In this document: one piece after another, positions 1 to 9,708 of the stretch
How the letters are laid out: the number at the start of each line of letters is the position of its first letter
How positions within the stretch are numbered: the stretch's first letter is position 1
Assembly (NCBI GenBank): GCA_016841205.1
Contig: JAENZP010000002.1
Coordinates: 62,001-126,000 of the forward strand
DNA from: Desulfoscipio geothermicus
GTDB lineage: Bacteria > Bacillota > Desulfotomaculia > Desulfotomaculales > Desulfallaceae
Length of the DNA: 64,000 nt
Direction of reading: 5' to 3'
Made by a program: the position numbers and the translations under genes
Notes under the pieces: model-generated
Told to the model about the DNA's origin: nothing
The model's database searches: none
The model's input: only the letters and a program-made list of their open reading frames with translations

Positions 1-1317
1 CTGGCCAAGCTGTACCTCTATTACTTCCAGCAAAACTTTCCCCGGGTTTTCCAACCGATGCTTATACCCGGATTTAACAAAGGTACTCTCACCGCTGCGG
101 ACAAAGTTTACTGAAGCGTCAACAGTCACCTTGGCCGTGCCTTTGACCACTACCCAATGCTCGCTGCGGTGGTAGTGCAATTGCAAACTTAGCTTCTTCT
201 TAGGCAAAACACTAATCCGCTTTATCTTGTAAAAAAAACCTTCCTCCAAAATTGTATAGGATCCCCACGGCCTGTAAGTGGTTATATGATAATCCACCTT
301 GGGATCGTTGTTTGACTTTAATTTATTAACTACATCTTTTACTCTCTCCGAGTATCCCTTTTTACATATAAGCAAGGCGTCTTTCTCATCTACGACGATT
401 AAATCCTCAGCACCTATGACTGCAACCGCTTTATCTTTATTGGTGTATAACAGATTATTACCGGAGTTGATTAATGTAACATCATTAAAAGTTATGTTTC
501 CGTTTTCATCGCCCGGGAACTTTTCATAAAAAGCATCAAAACTCCCAAGGTCACTCCATATGATATCCACTGGAATGACAGCCGTTCTGCCGGACTTCTC
601 CATGATTCCATAATCAATTGAAATATTTATTGTATTATTGTAAACCTCATTAATATCCATTAGCTGAAAAGCGTTGTAAACCTCGAGACAATGCCGCCTG
701 ACCTCTTCCAGGAAAACATCCGTTTTAAACATGAACATGCCGCTGTTCCACAGGTACCCCTTTTCTACATAAACTTTAGCAGTTTCCAAATCCGGTTTTT
801 CTTTAAAATCCTCGATTGAATAGCCAAATGTCAAAGGCTCCTTGGGTCTGATATAACCATACCCCGTATGTGGTTTTTCCGGATGTATGCCAAAGGCAAT
901 TATATGCTCACCCGCCAGCTGCTCACTCTGTTTTATAGCCCTGATTAGCCCATCATCGTCTTCTATCAGGTGGTCGGAAGGAAAGACCGCAACTATATCA
1001 TCGCCATTTTTCTGTATCTCAATTACCCCATAATATATTGCCGGCAAAGTATTTTTACCCGACGGTTCCAAAAGGATATGATCTTCATTAAATTTATAGC
1101 CAAGTTCCTCGATCTGCCCCAAAACCCAGAACTTATAATTCATGTTGGTTACAATATAAATTTCATGTAAGTTGACTAACTTAAGACACCTTTCAAATGA
1201 CATTTGAAATATAGATTTGTCCATATTCTTTAGTTTTAAGAATTGTTTGGGAAAGTTATCCCTACTTAGGGGCCACAACCTGGTTCCACTGCCACCGGCC
1301 AGTATAATTGTTTTCAT
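1..1317 (-). CDS. manC: Mannose-1-phosphate guanylyltransferase / mannose-6-phosphate isomerase, 3' end cut by window
   Basis: Bifunctional cytoplasmic enzyme for GDP-mannose, a donor for polysaccharide synthesis. The N-terminus has the pyrophosphorylase signature GGSGTRLWPLSR (about residues 8-19), followed by FKEKPD and YLWNSGMF. The C-terminal part has the type II isomerase cupin with RPWGSY and LHYHRSEHW, which supplies metal-binding His and Glu. 439 codons are visible and the frame is still open at base 1; the family is usually 450-480 aa, so only a short tail is missing. The ATG at 1317 lies 7 bp after the stop of the preceding glycosyltransferase gene, so it is very probably co-transcribed as the last visible gene of the leftward exopolysaccharide operon. 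Assignment is firm from both domains. Confidence 0.93.
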   Translation of the reverse strand, partial: MKTIILAGGSGTRLWPLSRDNFPKQFLKLKNMDKSIFQMSFERCLKLVNLHEIYIVTNMNYKFWVLGQIEELGYKFNEDHILLEPSGKNTLPAIYYGVIEIQKNGDDIVAVFPSDHLIEDDDGLIRAIKQSEQLAGEHIIAFGIHPEKPHTGYGYIRPKEPLTFGYSIEDFKEKPDLETAKVYVEKGYLWNSGMFMFKTDVFLEEVRRHCLEVYNAFQLMDINEVYNNTINISIDYGIMEKSGRTAVIPVDIIWSDLGSFDAFYEKFPGDENGNITFNDVTLINSGNNLLYTNKDKAVAVIGAEDLIVVDEKDALLICKKGYSERVKDVVNKLKSNNDPKVDYHITTYRPWGSYTILEEGFFYKIKRISVLPKKKLSLQLHYHRSEHWVVVKGTAKVTVDASVNFVRSGESTFVKSGYKHRLENPGKVLLEVIEVQLGQ

Positions 1318-1324
1318 TGCCTCC

Positions 1325-2563
1325 TCAATTCCTTCCAATGCCAGAATGTACTATTTCATCATAATATTGTATTATTCTATCTATAATTAAGTTCTTGCTA
1401 TACTTCTCTAAAACATATTTACAATTCTCGCTTAACTCTACTCTTAGCTGACTATTATCATATAGTAATTTTATTTTTTCATTTAGAACTTTTATATTCC
1501 CTCTGGGGAAAACCAAGCCCGCATTGCCAACTACTTCAGGCGGAGCGCCGATATTTGAAACAATGCAGGGCAATCCATAACTGATTGCTTCCAGTAATGT
1601 CCTTCCAAATGGTTCATTCCAATGACCGGGGTGTACAAACACGCTGGATTGCCGGTAATATTTCCATACCTCGGAATGGGGAACCTTGCCGGTAAAAGTA
1701 ACATGATCGGCAACTCCTGTTTGAATCGTTAAATTTTCAAGGTCTGATCTTAATGGTCCATCACCAACTATCAATAATTTGCAATCCGGTCTCTGTGTTA
1801 TAAGTATAGAAAAAGCACTTATTAAATCTTGTACTCCTTTGTTTTCCGATAACGACCCAACGTATAATATGGTAAATGCCGTATCATTATTCATAAAAGA
1901 TTGATAGGCGCCTTCATAAATGTTTGGTATTACCCTTATCTTATTGCCTCTATACCCATTAGCCACGTAAATACTTTTTACGGCTTCACTTAAAGCAATA
2001 TAACCATCTAATGATTTCATCATTTTAATAATTTTGGGATACACAACCGAATAAGGCATCCCTAACATACCCATTAAAAAGTTCATTTCATTTTTAAGAC
2101 ATGAATATCTATTTAAGTAATTACATTTATTTACACCATTGCAAATATAATTTCCAACCGGGCATATACCACCGTAGTTATTTAGTTGACCTATTGTTTT
2201 ACAACGCCCACCAAAATTCTTATAAAGACTTACAGCCGACATAGGATACACATTATATAAATGAATAATTTCAACACCCAGTTTTTCTAGTTGCCTCATA
2301 AGAAACAAAATGCGAAGAATTAAAGTAACAGGTTGTGCATGTAATTCTATAGGAAAAATTGAACCGCTATCATTTAAAATAGTAATGTTGGAACTTTTAT
2401 CCAACCCCTGAAGATTCATAGGATAAGACGCAACATAAACATTTATTCCTCTCGCTGCCAGCAAGTTGATAAGAATACCAACTGAAACTTCACTGCCACC
2501 TGTAATACCACCCGGCGATGAAGATATTATCCCGACACTACTAACCAATTTGATACACCTCAT
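1325..2563 (-). CDS. Glycosyltransferase family 4
   Basis: GT-B fold glycosyltransferase, 412 aa, presumably cytoplasmic or membrane-associated, adding a sugar to a lipid-linked intermediate. It has the N-terminal acceptor-side glycine loop (PGGITGGSEV), the hinge strand ILYVGSLSENKG and the donor-binding EPFGRTLLEA (the E-x7-E motif of GT4), preceded by HPGHW. A Cys-rich central insertion (about residues 125-155) is unusual for the family. The ATG is preceded by AAGGAAG, although the spacing is short. The donor could be GDP-mannose because manC follows immediately, but that is inference. Confidence 0.88.
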   Translation of the reverse strand: MRCIKLVSSVGIISSSPGGITGGSEVSVGILINLLAARGINVYVASYPMNLQGLDKSSNITILNDSGSIFPIELHAQPVTLILRILFLMRQLEKLGVEIIHLYNVYPMSAVSLYKNFGGRCKTIGQLNNYGGICPVGNYICNGVNKCNYLNRYSCLKNEMNFLMGMLGMPYSVVYPKIIKMMKSLDGYIALSEAVKSIYVANGYRGNKIRVIPNIYEGAYQSFMNNDTAFTILYVGSLSENKGVQDLISAFSILITQRPDCKLLIVGDGPLRSDLENLTIQTGVADHVTFTGKVPHSEVWKYYRQSSVFVHPGHWNEPFGRTLLEAISYGLPCIVSNIGAPPEVVGNAGLVFPRGNIKVLNEKIKLLYDNSQLRVELSENCKYVLEKYSKNLIIDRIIQYYDEIVHSGIGRN

Positions 2564-2573
2564 TAAACTTCCT

Positions 2574-2978
2574 TAAATAGTTTTAGCTGGAATACCTATA
2601 ACAGTGGTGTTTGGAGATAGGTCCGTATTCATTTGGCCGCGGAGGGTCATTACGGCCGATAGTTACTTGTTGAAAAATTTTTGCTGATTTTCCAATCACG
2701 ACATCAGCATGGATCATTACACCCTGACCGCCGTGCTCCAGACGGACACCTGATCCAATTATCGCTTTCGCCGGAATACTTGAGCCGATTAAAACCGATA
2801 CGGGATACTTTATTAATTGATATATCCACCAAAGATGAAAACGTATAATTAGATTTTTGACCGAGTAAAATACCCAATTCCCATAACGGTATAAAATTAA
2901 TATTGTTCGGCTCATTATCCAGGGGCTGGCCGCAAAATCCTACGCCATATCGCGAAACATGTTTTTAATAAGTTTCAT
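2574..2978 (-). pseudogene. Serine acetyltransferase-like (left-handed beta-helix) gene, broken
   Basis: Remnant of a LbH acetyltransferase of the serine O-acetyltransferase / capsular acetyltransferase type. Reading from an ATG at 2978, which overlaps the upstream gene's stop, the frame gives MKLIKNMFRDMA, an amber codon (2940-2942), then DFAASPWIMSRT and so on, including the hexapeptide-type IGSGVRLEHGGQGV and VTIGRNDPPRPNEYGPI. At that point the normal coil region is missing and the frame changes: the usual C-terminal end PNTTVIGIPAKTI is present one frame over and ends at 2574. So there is one nonsense codon plus one internal, frame-shifting deletion. The fragment 2583-2915 stays open as a 110-aa ORF but lacks most coils. 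A recently inactivated O-acetylation step is the simplest reading. Confidence 0.85.
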
Positions 2979-4716
2979 ATCCTTCCTCTCGCTTATTTAT
3001 TTGTGTTCCCATAATGTTATTACCGTCATCATAAATAACATTTAAATTTTTTATTTGTTCACTTGAGTTTTTATATACTTCGGGTTTTACGTATAATGAT
3101 GGTAATACTAAGCCGTTCTTGTTATAGGCAATTATGTCCCACTTTTCTTGCCTTGAAAGAAAAACAGATTTAATATTGGAATTTGAACGCAGCATTGCAC
3201 GGTTAACCGGGTAATCACTAATTATCACCTTATCTTCAGATGCTTTATCAATTAAAAAGCCTGCTGCCCAATAGCTGCTCTCACTGCCGCAACGCAAATC
3301 TTCTACAACGTTAACAGGATCATATATTGATTTTGGGTAAAACCTAAATTGGTCTTTTATACTTCCAATTACCAAAAGCAAACAAAGCGCAGAAAGGAAT
3401 ATTTTTGCATTCCTGGTTCGGTTAAATGGAAGTAACATTAATACCGGCGGCAGCAAAATAGCTACGAATTGAATTACTATTGTTCTAATATCCGAACTGG
3501 TATCTTCACTTAAAGTCGAAGCCCCGATATATGTGAATACAGTGACAGCCAATAAAAGAAACATTAATATAAAAGCAGTTACCCAAACCTTTTTATTTCT
3601 TTCTTTTTTAAATGTACATAAAGCCCATCCCAAATAAAACATGCATACTGCTGCCGCTAAAAGATTGCTCAAGTAAGAAATGCTAAGCACAACTGAATCA
3701 ATCGGTATCCATGTAGTAATTCTATGCACCGGAATAACCCTTTTTTCAAATTCCAAGTTGATTAGGGATTGCAAAAATAAAATCATTCCATACAGAGCAT
3801 TATTGATGTAAATTTTTAGAGAAATAAGGTACGAAGTGCCGGCATATATCAAATACGATAAAGGTATAACTAGATATACCCTTAATTGTTTTGTTAATAA
3901 TGAATAAATCCCAAATAATAACGCCAGAAAGATGCACGCCGTCGGGGAACCCAACGCAGCTCCCGATACTAGCAGTACCAGGACTAAGGCAGCCTTCCAT
4001 GTCTGTTTTCCCGTAAGCTGGTCCTCTTTAAAAAAATATAAAATACTAAATACAACCAACATAGTGCCAAACAACCTGTAACTTAAACCACCGCTCAACC
4101 CCCCGTTGTCCACAATGAAGGCAAGTGCTATCAAAGCGTATGCGCCCAAAGGAATAATTGCCTTTAGGGGAATATTTTCTTTCAATAGTTTAAACGCGTA
4201 CACATAATAAACAGAAACAATTCCCATAAACAATAGCCCATAATGAAGTATAATCTTATAGCTGTTTTCAGTAGTAATATTACAGATCCGGCTCAATGTA
4301 TACACTAAATACGGCGCTTGAAAAAAATAAGAATGGGAACCATCAGTAAAAACAATTTTACCTTCTCTTTTGTAAAGTTCTGAAAATGACAGCACTTGCG
4401 CGAAAGACTTTCCATTAATCTGCACCGGCAAATCGGGTGAAATAATATAGTAAGCAAGAAAAGGCATTGCTATTAAAATAAGACCTATTAAATATTTTTG
4501 TTTAAAGTAATATGAAACAACCAATAGCATTGCCGCCATAAAGCCCGATAAAATTATATATATCCTAGCCGTCATTAATTTTGTGTAATACAGGGCATCT
4601 AAACCCACTGCCAGCAGCATAACATTTAAAAACATAATCACTATAATGCTATTAACTAACTTAATTGTATTTATTCCCAATCTAAACACTCCAAAATATT
4701 TAAACAATATAGTCAT
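2965..4716 (-). CDS. Multi-pass membrane protein of the exopolysaccharide cluster
   Basis: 583-aa integral membrane protein with roughly ten hydrophobic helices and a soluble C-terminal tail of about 120 residues. A short periplasmic-type loop (about residues 95-135) follows the third or fourth helix. The topology resembles GT-C glycosyltransferases or O-antigen polymerase-like proteins, but I see no diagnostic motif and do not assign a reaction. Since no separate Wzy polymerase is visible in this operon, it is a candidate for that role (inference). The ATG overlaps the 3' end of the pyruvyl transferase gene by 17 bp, which indicates translational coupling. Confidence 0.7.
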   Translation of the reverse strand: MTILFKYFGVFRLGINTIKLVNSIIVIMFLNVMLLAVGLDALYYTKLMTARIYIILSGFMAAMLLVVSYYFKQKYLIGLILIAMPFLAYYIISPDLPVQINGKSFAQVLSFSELYKREGKIVFTDGSHSYFFQAPYLVYTLSRICNITTENSYKIILHYGLLFMGIVSVYYVYAFKLLKENIPLKAIIPLGAYALIALAFIVDNGGLSGGLSYRLFGTMLVVFSILYFFKEDQLTGKQTWKAALVLVLLVSGAALGSPTACIFLALLFGIYSLLTKQLRVYLVIPLSYLIYAGTSYLISLKIYINNALYGMILFLQSLINLEFEKRVIPVHRITTWIPIDSVVLSISYLSNLLAAAVCMFYLGWALCTFKKERNKKVWVTAFILMFLLLAVTVFTYIGASTLSEDTSSDIRTIVIQFVAILLPPVLMLLPFNRTRNAKIFLSALCLLLVIGSIKDQFRFYPKSIYDPVNVVEDLRCGSESSYWAAGFLIDKASEDKVIISDYPVNRAMLRSNSNIKSVFLSRQEKWDIIAYNKNGLVLPSLYVKPEVYKNSSEQIKNLNVIYDDGNNIMGTQINKREEGYETY

Positions 4717-5887
4717 TAAAAAATTTGCTTAAGACATTGTTATTCATTAACCTACTTAAATGAAATGATATTTTCTCACTTTCAATATCATTTATACTTA
4801 TCAGATCATTAAAGCATCTCAATAATGCTTCATTGTCAATTTTATTTCTTATATCAAAATAGTATTTAGACTGATCGAATATTTTCATTAATTCATCATA
4901 TTTTTGCGCCCAACCGATAACAAATGCCGGAACACCTGATTTATATGCGTGGACTAGAGCATGATATCTCGAGACAACAACAAATTTCATCTCAGATATT
5001 ATTTCATATAAGGTTATGCAATCATAATCTTCACCCAGCAAGGTGACTGTGGATATATTTTTATATCTTGCATAAATTTCTTCACATATATCTATATCTT
5101 CATATGAATGCCTCAGTATATAAATATAAAAACCTTTATTGATCAGGTAATCAATTATGGTGCAATAAATGCTGCAGGCGTTATTTAATTGATTCCATTG
5201 TACAATTCTAGTATTCGGAACTATGGCCACACATTTTTTATTTTTTAAAATACTTATTTTAGCATTATCGCACTCCTGCATAATTATTTCTCTATTAGGT
5301 TTTCGTGTTTGCAGTACAATATCTATCGTTTTTACCAAATTATTAACGGTAAATTTTTTAAGGTCGTTATATCCTTGCTGTTCCCTAACAAAAATTTGTT
5401 CAGGGTATTTTAAATAATATTTCATAAGAAAAAAGAGAATTAAATCGTGAAAGAAATATTTATATTTAAAAGGACCAAAGGACTGGGGCAATAGCACTAC
5501 CTTACAATTATATTTTTTAAATATAGCAATTTTAATTATATATAATAGCGAGACTAAAAAACCAAATTGAGAAGTTAATGAATACCCACTGATATCTAAA
5601 ACCAAATCCGCTTTTTCTATTACTTTTTGTATATATTTTTCATTCTCTATATTTTTACCGGGTGGTATAAACATTTTTGACTTTCCCATAAGCAATCTAA
5701 CTCTCATCATATTATCCCAGAAAACATGATTGAATTTTAAGCCGTTTTTTGTAATCGGCTTATCAGTAAAAGCATATATTGAAATATCTTTGTTTCTATT
5801 ATAAATTTCCTGTACCACTGCCAGCAGCATTGCTTGAGCACCTTTATTATCAAAATGACCTCCGGTTATTACCACATTCCTTATCAT
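4700..5887 (-). CDS. Polysaccharide pyruvyl transferase family protein
   Basis: 395 aa, CsaB/EpsO-like family (PF04230), whose members transfer a ketal pyruvate from PEP to a sugar of a surface polysaccharide. The start MIRNVVITGGHFDNKGAQAM carries the typical nucleotide-type loop with G-N-x-G-A. The C-terminal half has VSRYHALVHAYKSGVPAFVIGW, matching the family's conserved R-x-H-x-x-x-x-A segment. The start codon overlaps the stop of the upstream Fe-S protein gene (TAATG), so the two are translationally coupled. The same gene pairing occurs in the second polysaccharide locus. Confidence 0.88.
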   Translation of the reverse strand: MIRNVVITGGHFDNKGAQAMLLAVVQEIYNRNKDISIYAFTDKPITKNGLKFNHVFWDNMMRVRLLMGKSKMFIPPGKNIENEKYIQKVIEKADLVLDISGYSLTSQFGFLVSLLYIIKIAIFKKYNCKVVLLPQSFGPFKYKYFFHDLILFFLMKYYLKYPEQIFVREQQGYNDLKKFTVNNLVKTIDIVLQTRKPNREIIMQECDNAKISILKNKKCVAIVPNTRIVQWNQLNNACSIYCTIIDYLINKGFYIYILRHSYEDIDICEEIYARYKNISTVTLLGEDYDCITLYEIISEMKFVVVSRYHALVHAYKSGVPAFVIGWAQKYDELMKIFDQSKYYFDIRNKIDNEALLRCFNDLISINDIESEKISFHLSRLMNNNVLSKFFNDYIV

Positions 5888-7152
5888 TATTTAGCTCCAA
5901 TCATTTTATTAACTATATGACCACTGAAATTTCTCAAATTATCATATATCAGCAACATGTTTATAATATTAAAGTTTTCCAAATTTTTTCCGTATGATAA
6001 TTTTTCTCTCATTATTTTATATTCAATCTTTATACGAGTATCAATATGCAAATTTTTTATTTCTAAATTAGGGTAAATGTAATGCCCGGTTTTTCTTGCT
6101 AGTAGACAAGCGTTTAAATAATTGACTTTTTTCTTTTTAATTTCTTGTGATGAAAAAATTTGCAATGGATTAACTTCTTCAATATTAAGAATATCGCTAT
6201 GATTTTTGATTACATTAAGACCCTTTTCCGTTCTAACAATTATGTTTGAATTTCCCAGATTTGATTTTTTTTCAGGTATATAGCAATCGCCAAATGATAT
6301 ATCGGCTAATTTATTTAACTTATCCAAACAAAATAAGCACCTGTTTAATTGAAAGTATTTTTTTAAGGTCATTCTTATGTTACGATTAACAATAAGCTCT
6401 TCTCCACTTGTAAAAGTTATTTTTGTATCACCGGGCCATTCACTTTTATCTTTGTCTCTAAAATTAAACTTAAATATCTTTCTGCCTTTACCTTCGTATT
6501 TATATTTATAATACTGAAGAATATTATAATTTAATACTTTATCGCAGAATAAGCCAAAATATAAAATATGCGAGTCGTTTAATTTGAAGTGGTTAAAATA
6601 TTTTTTTATACCGTAAATCTGGCAGGGTGTTCCGACAACAATTACAGGATTCTGTTCACATGTACCGCTCTTAATCACATTTTCCACAGATGCCGGAATA
6701 TATTTGGATTTTGCAGCAGCCATTACTTCAGCCGGATTATTTGCATAAGAAAGTTTGGCCGGAGATATATCATTGCCATCATAATTTAAAATAAACGCTC
6801 CTGAATAATCTCCACACTCTAGCAATGCGACAATAAGAGCGCTTACCACACCGCCGCTAGTTGATATGCTCCTGATATATGTATCTTTTGCACTGCACAC
6901 ATAAGACTTTATGACATTTCCAGTTATGTAATCCTTTTTTACACCATTGAGAAAATTATAATTAACCTCAATTCCCGGACAGACAGCAACACATACCCCA
7001 CAATTCGAACAATTATCTGAAATGCTGGGATGATATTGACCATTGGAAAAGACTAAATCAATCGCCCCTTTAGGGCATGATGCTTTACAAATACCACATG
7101 AAACACATAAATCCAATTCCACAGTCTTGCTAACATTTCTGATTTTTTTCAT
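5887..7152 (-). CDS. Fe-S flavoprotein, coenzyme F420 hydrogenase/dehydrogenase beta-subunit family
   Basis: 421 aa. Two N-terminal 4Fe-4S ferredoxin motifs (CVSCGICKASCP and CSNCGVCVAVCP) are followed by an FrhB N/C-type domain with the segment VVGTPCQIYGIKK and further Cys (LFCDK, NRCLFCLDK). Proteins of this family occur widely in surface polysaccharide loci of bacteria that lack F420, where their substrate is unknown. Here the gene is coupled to a pyruvyl transferase gene, which suggests a redox step on the pyruvylated glycan or its precursor (inference). It overlaps the Wzx gene by 23 bp. Confidence 0.85.
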   Translation of the reverse strand: MKKIRNVSKTVELDLCVSCGICKASCPKGAIDLVFSNGQYHPSISDNCSNCGVCVAVCPGIEVNYNFLNGVKKDYITGNVIKSYVCSAKDTYIRSISTSGGVVSALIVALLECGDYSGAFILNYDGNDISPAKLSYANNPAEVMAAAKSKYIPASVENVIKSGTCEQNPVIVVGTPCQIYGIKKYFNHFKLNDSHILYFGLFCDKVLNYNILQYYKYKYEGKGRKIFKFNFRDKDKSEWPGDTKITFTSGEELIVNRNIRMTLKKYFQLNRCLFCLDKLNKLADISFGDCYIPEKKSNLGNSNIIVRTEKGLNVIKNHSDILNIEEVNPLQIFSSQEIKKKKVNYLNACLLARKTGHYIYPNLEIKNLHIDTRIKIEYKIMREKLSYGKNLENFNIINMLLIYDNLRNFSGHIVNKMIGAK

Positions 7153-8623
7153 ACATCAAACCCCTATTTTTTAAAAAAATTAATAACATATATGACTTTA
7201 TCTCTAAAACAATATTACGTTCCAGAAACCATTCCATCGTAATATAACTTAGCATGCCAATAAGAATTGATCCCAAAAGAAGAATTAAAGAAGTAAACCC
7301 GCTTGCAATTTTTTGAAAAACTATAACCATAAAAACCATTAGCAAGGACGATATTAAAATGTTTTTTAAAAAGCCCACTTTTATTTTTTTCGCCGATAAC
7401 ATTTTACTTGCAAAGTACTGCAAACTTATTGTTTTATATATTACAAAAAGCGAATACGACACAACTATGGCAGTTAATCCTTTTGAAATTACACAATACA
7501 AAGTGGCAAAATATATAAAGTTAGTTACTATCTCAATATAAAATACAACCTTTGGTTTATTAACGCTGTATAATAATGATGTAGCCATATTTGCGGTAAG
7601 CAGTTTAAATATAAGCGACAGTGATACAATTTGAAACACAATTACACTGGGCTTCCACTCATCTCCAAAAATTAAAGGTACAAATAGATGTGCCGTAACA
7701 GCAATACCTATAAATACGGGAAATGCCAACACCGCTATATACTTAGACATTTTATTGTATGTAACCGTTAACAACTCCGGATTGTTTTTTATTTTTGATA
7801 GCATTGGGAAAACAATACCGGTAAAAGATGCCGTAATAAGTTCTCTTAATTTTTCCAACAGGTTTTTACCGAAGTAGTAAACACCCAGGATTTCAGGAGA
7901 TAAAAACCGTCCAACAATAATTATGTCTAAACGTTCCGCTATTACTGTTAACACTTGCTTGCCGGATACATACAATCCAAAGCTTAAAAACACATGGATT
8001 TCTTTAATACTGAAATGAAAAAGTAAACTTATAAGCCTTTTTTTTAAACATATATATATAATTACAGTTGAGCCTACCAGGACAGAAAGTATCATGGCAA
8101 AAATAACGCCGTTAACACCGTAATTCAAAAATAATAACACGCTTGATACTATAACAATTAATAGGTTTTTAATAATTTCCACCAAGGCTAATTCCTTAAA
8201 TAACAACTCCTTTTGCAGCAGCGCGACAAATAATTGAACCGGCCCATTTACAATTGCATACATAGCAACATACCTTAGGGATACAATCAATTCCGGCAGC
8301 GAAAAATAAGCGGATAGCGCCGGAGCTAAAAAATACACTGCCCCTCCTGTAAGAAGAGAAAAAATGATATTAAAGAATAATAAAGATGAAGCCTCTTTAT
8401 TGCTTATTGAATCTCTTTGAATTATTGCTTGACTAATTCCAAAACTACTTATTGTATTAAACACACTAATAAACATCATTACTATAGCTAAACTTGCAAA
8501 TTCCCTGGCATTTAGCAGTCTTGCCTGTATAATCTGAAGTACCGGTGTACACAGCGCCATGGAAATTGTCTGCATAGTTGTCCATTTTATACCGTTCATG
8601 GCCCGGTTTCGTAAACTATTCAA
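7130..8623 (-). CDS. Wzx-type oligosaccharide flippase
   Basis: 497-aa MATE/MOP superfamily polysaccharide transporter with about 14 predicted helices. The N-terminal pattern (MNGIKWTTMQTI, then QIIQARLL) is typical of the RfbX/Wzx/MviN-like family. It presumably flips an undecaprenyl-linked repeat unit across the cytoplasmic membrane. The longest frame starts with TTG at 8623, overlapping the upstream GT stop. An ATG eight codons inside (8599) is also possible, and neither has a strong ribosome-binding site. Confidence 0.88.
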   Translation of the reverse strand: MNSLRNRAMNGIKWTTMQTISMALCTPVLQIIQARLLNAREFASLAIVMMFISVFNTISSFGISQAIIQRDSISNKEASSLLFFNIIFSLLTGGAVYFLAPALSAYFSLPELIVSLRYVAMYAIVNGPVQLFVALLQKELLFKELALVEIIKNLLIVIVSSVLLFLNYGVNGVIFAMILSVLVGSTVIIYICLKKRLISLLFHFSIKEIHVFLSFGLYVSGKQVLTVIAERLDIIIVGRFLSPEILGVYYFGKNLLEKLRELITASFTGIVFPMLSKIKNNPELLTVTYNKMSKYIAVLAFPVFIGIAVTAHLFVPLIFGDEWKPSVIVFQIVSLSLIFKLLTANMATSLLYSVNKPKVVFYIEIVTNFIYFATLYCVISKGLTAIVVSYSLFVIYKTISLQYFASKMLSAKKIKVGFLKNILISSLLMVFMVIVFQKIASGFTSLILLLGSILIGMLSYITMEWFLERNIVLEIKSYMLLIFLKNRGLMYEKNQKC

Positions 8624-9708
8624 CTATTAACAACCATCCATTGATAAAAATTGCAATATTGAAGTGAAATATTGTTCCATTGATACTCGCTCAAATTTTG
8701 TTTTGCACAGGGCATTTTAACTGATTGAGCTATATAGTTTGCTATTTCTTTCGGAGAGATTCGATCAGCTTCAACAGCTTTAACATTTTTCAAAAGTTCG
8801 GCTAATTCACTTAACGCGGTAGAACTATTAATTAAAACCGGCTTTCCTGCTACCAGACCCTCAATAACGGTTAAACCAAATGACTCCAGCCTGGAAAAAT
8901 TTAAAACCAAATCACATGTTTTATACCACCGGTAAACTTCCTCATTTTTTAGCCGGCCAAGAAAGTTCACTCTATTACCTAAATTAAGTTTCGCGGCAAT
9001 TTTCTCCAATTGATGCCGGTATGGCCCTTCCCCGATTATCAGCAGGCGAAAATCCGCGGGGAGATAAGGCATGGCCTGAATAACCAGGTGAATGTTTTTA
9101 TATTTTTCCTGCCTGCTAACTATAAGCAGACAGATCCCTGTTTTATCATAAGGTTCGGCATTTATCAGATCGTCATATGAAACACCGTTTGGAATCACAG
9201 TTATTTTTTGGGCAGGGACGCCAAAATGCTTATTTATTAAGTCTGCTTCAAAATGACTAACAGAAGTAACCGCATGCGCTTTCGCTAGGAAATTTTTAAT
9301 AAACGGCCTGTACAGCCGTAACAGCAAAGAAGATAAACGTGTTTTACCACGCCCGTGATAATGACCGGTCATTACCAATTTACATCCTTTGATTTGCTTA
9401 GCTGAACTTAACGCCATGTGAGGTACAAATGTATGCAGGTTATGGGCGTGAACTATATCATAACGGTGGAAATTATTTTTGAGATAATTCACTAGTGATC
9501 GAGAAAAGTAAAATACCCCATTTTGAGAAAATCTTTTAACAGTAACACCATTTACATCTTCAATAACAGGAGAGTTATTTAACGGGTCAACGGTAAGAAC
9601 ATCTACTTGATGTCCTTGTTTTATCATTTCTTCACTAATTTGTTTTACAACAGTTTCCACACCGCCTATATAGGGGTGATACCTAGGTGTTACCTGTGCT
9701 ATATACAT
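8620..9708 (-). CDS. Glycosyltransferase family 4
   Basis: 362-aa GT-B retaining glycosyltransferase. It starts MYIAQVTPRYHPYIGGVET, a classic GT4 N-terminus with the glycine-rich acceptor loop, and has LLIVSRQEKYKN in the hinge and ESFGLTVIEG as the donor-binding E-x7-E. It overlaps neighbours on both sides (10 bp upstream, 4 bp downstream), so it is part of a tightly packed operon. The donor and acceptor sugars cannot be read from sequence. Confidence 0.9.
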   Translation of the reverse strand: MYIAQVTPRYHPYIGGVETVVKQISEEMIKQGHQVDVLTVDPLNNSPVIEDVNGVTVKRFSQNGVFYFSRSLVNYLKNNFHRYDIVHAHNLHTFVPHMALSSAKQIKGCKLVMTGHYHGRGKTRLSSLLLRLYRPFIKNFLAKAHAVTSVSHFEADLINKHFGVPAQKITVIPNGVSYDDLINAEPYDKTGICLLIVSRQEKYKNIHLVIQAMPYLPADFRLLIIGEGPYRHQLEKIAAKLNLGNRVNFLGRLKNEEVYRWYKTCDLVLNFSRLESFGLTVIEGLVAGKPVLINSSTALSELAELLKNVKAVEADRISPKEIANYIAQSVKMPCAKQNLSEYQWNNISLQYCNFYQWMVVNS

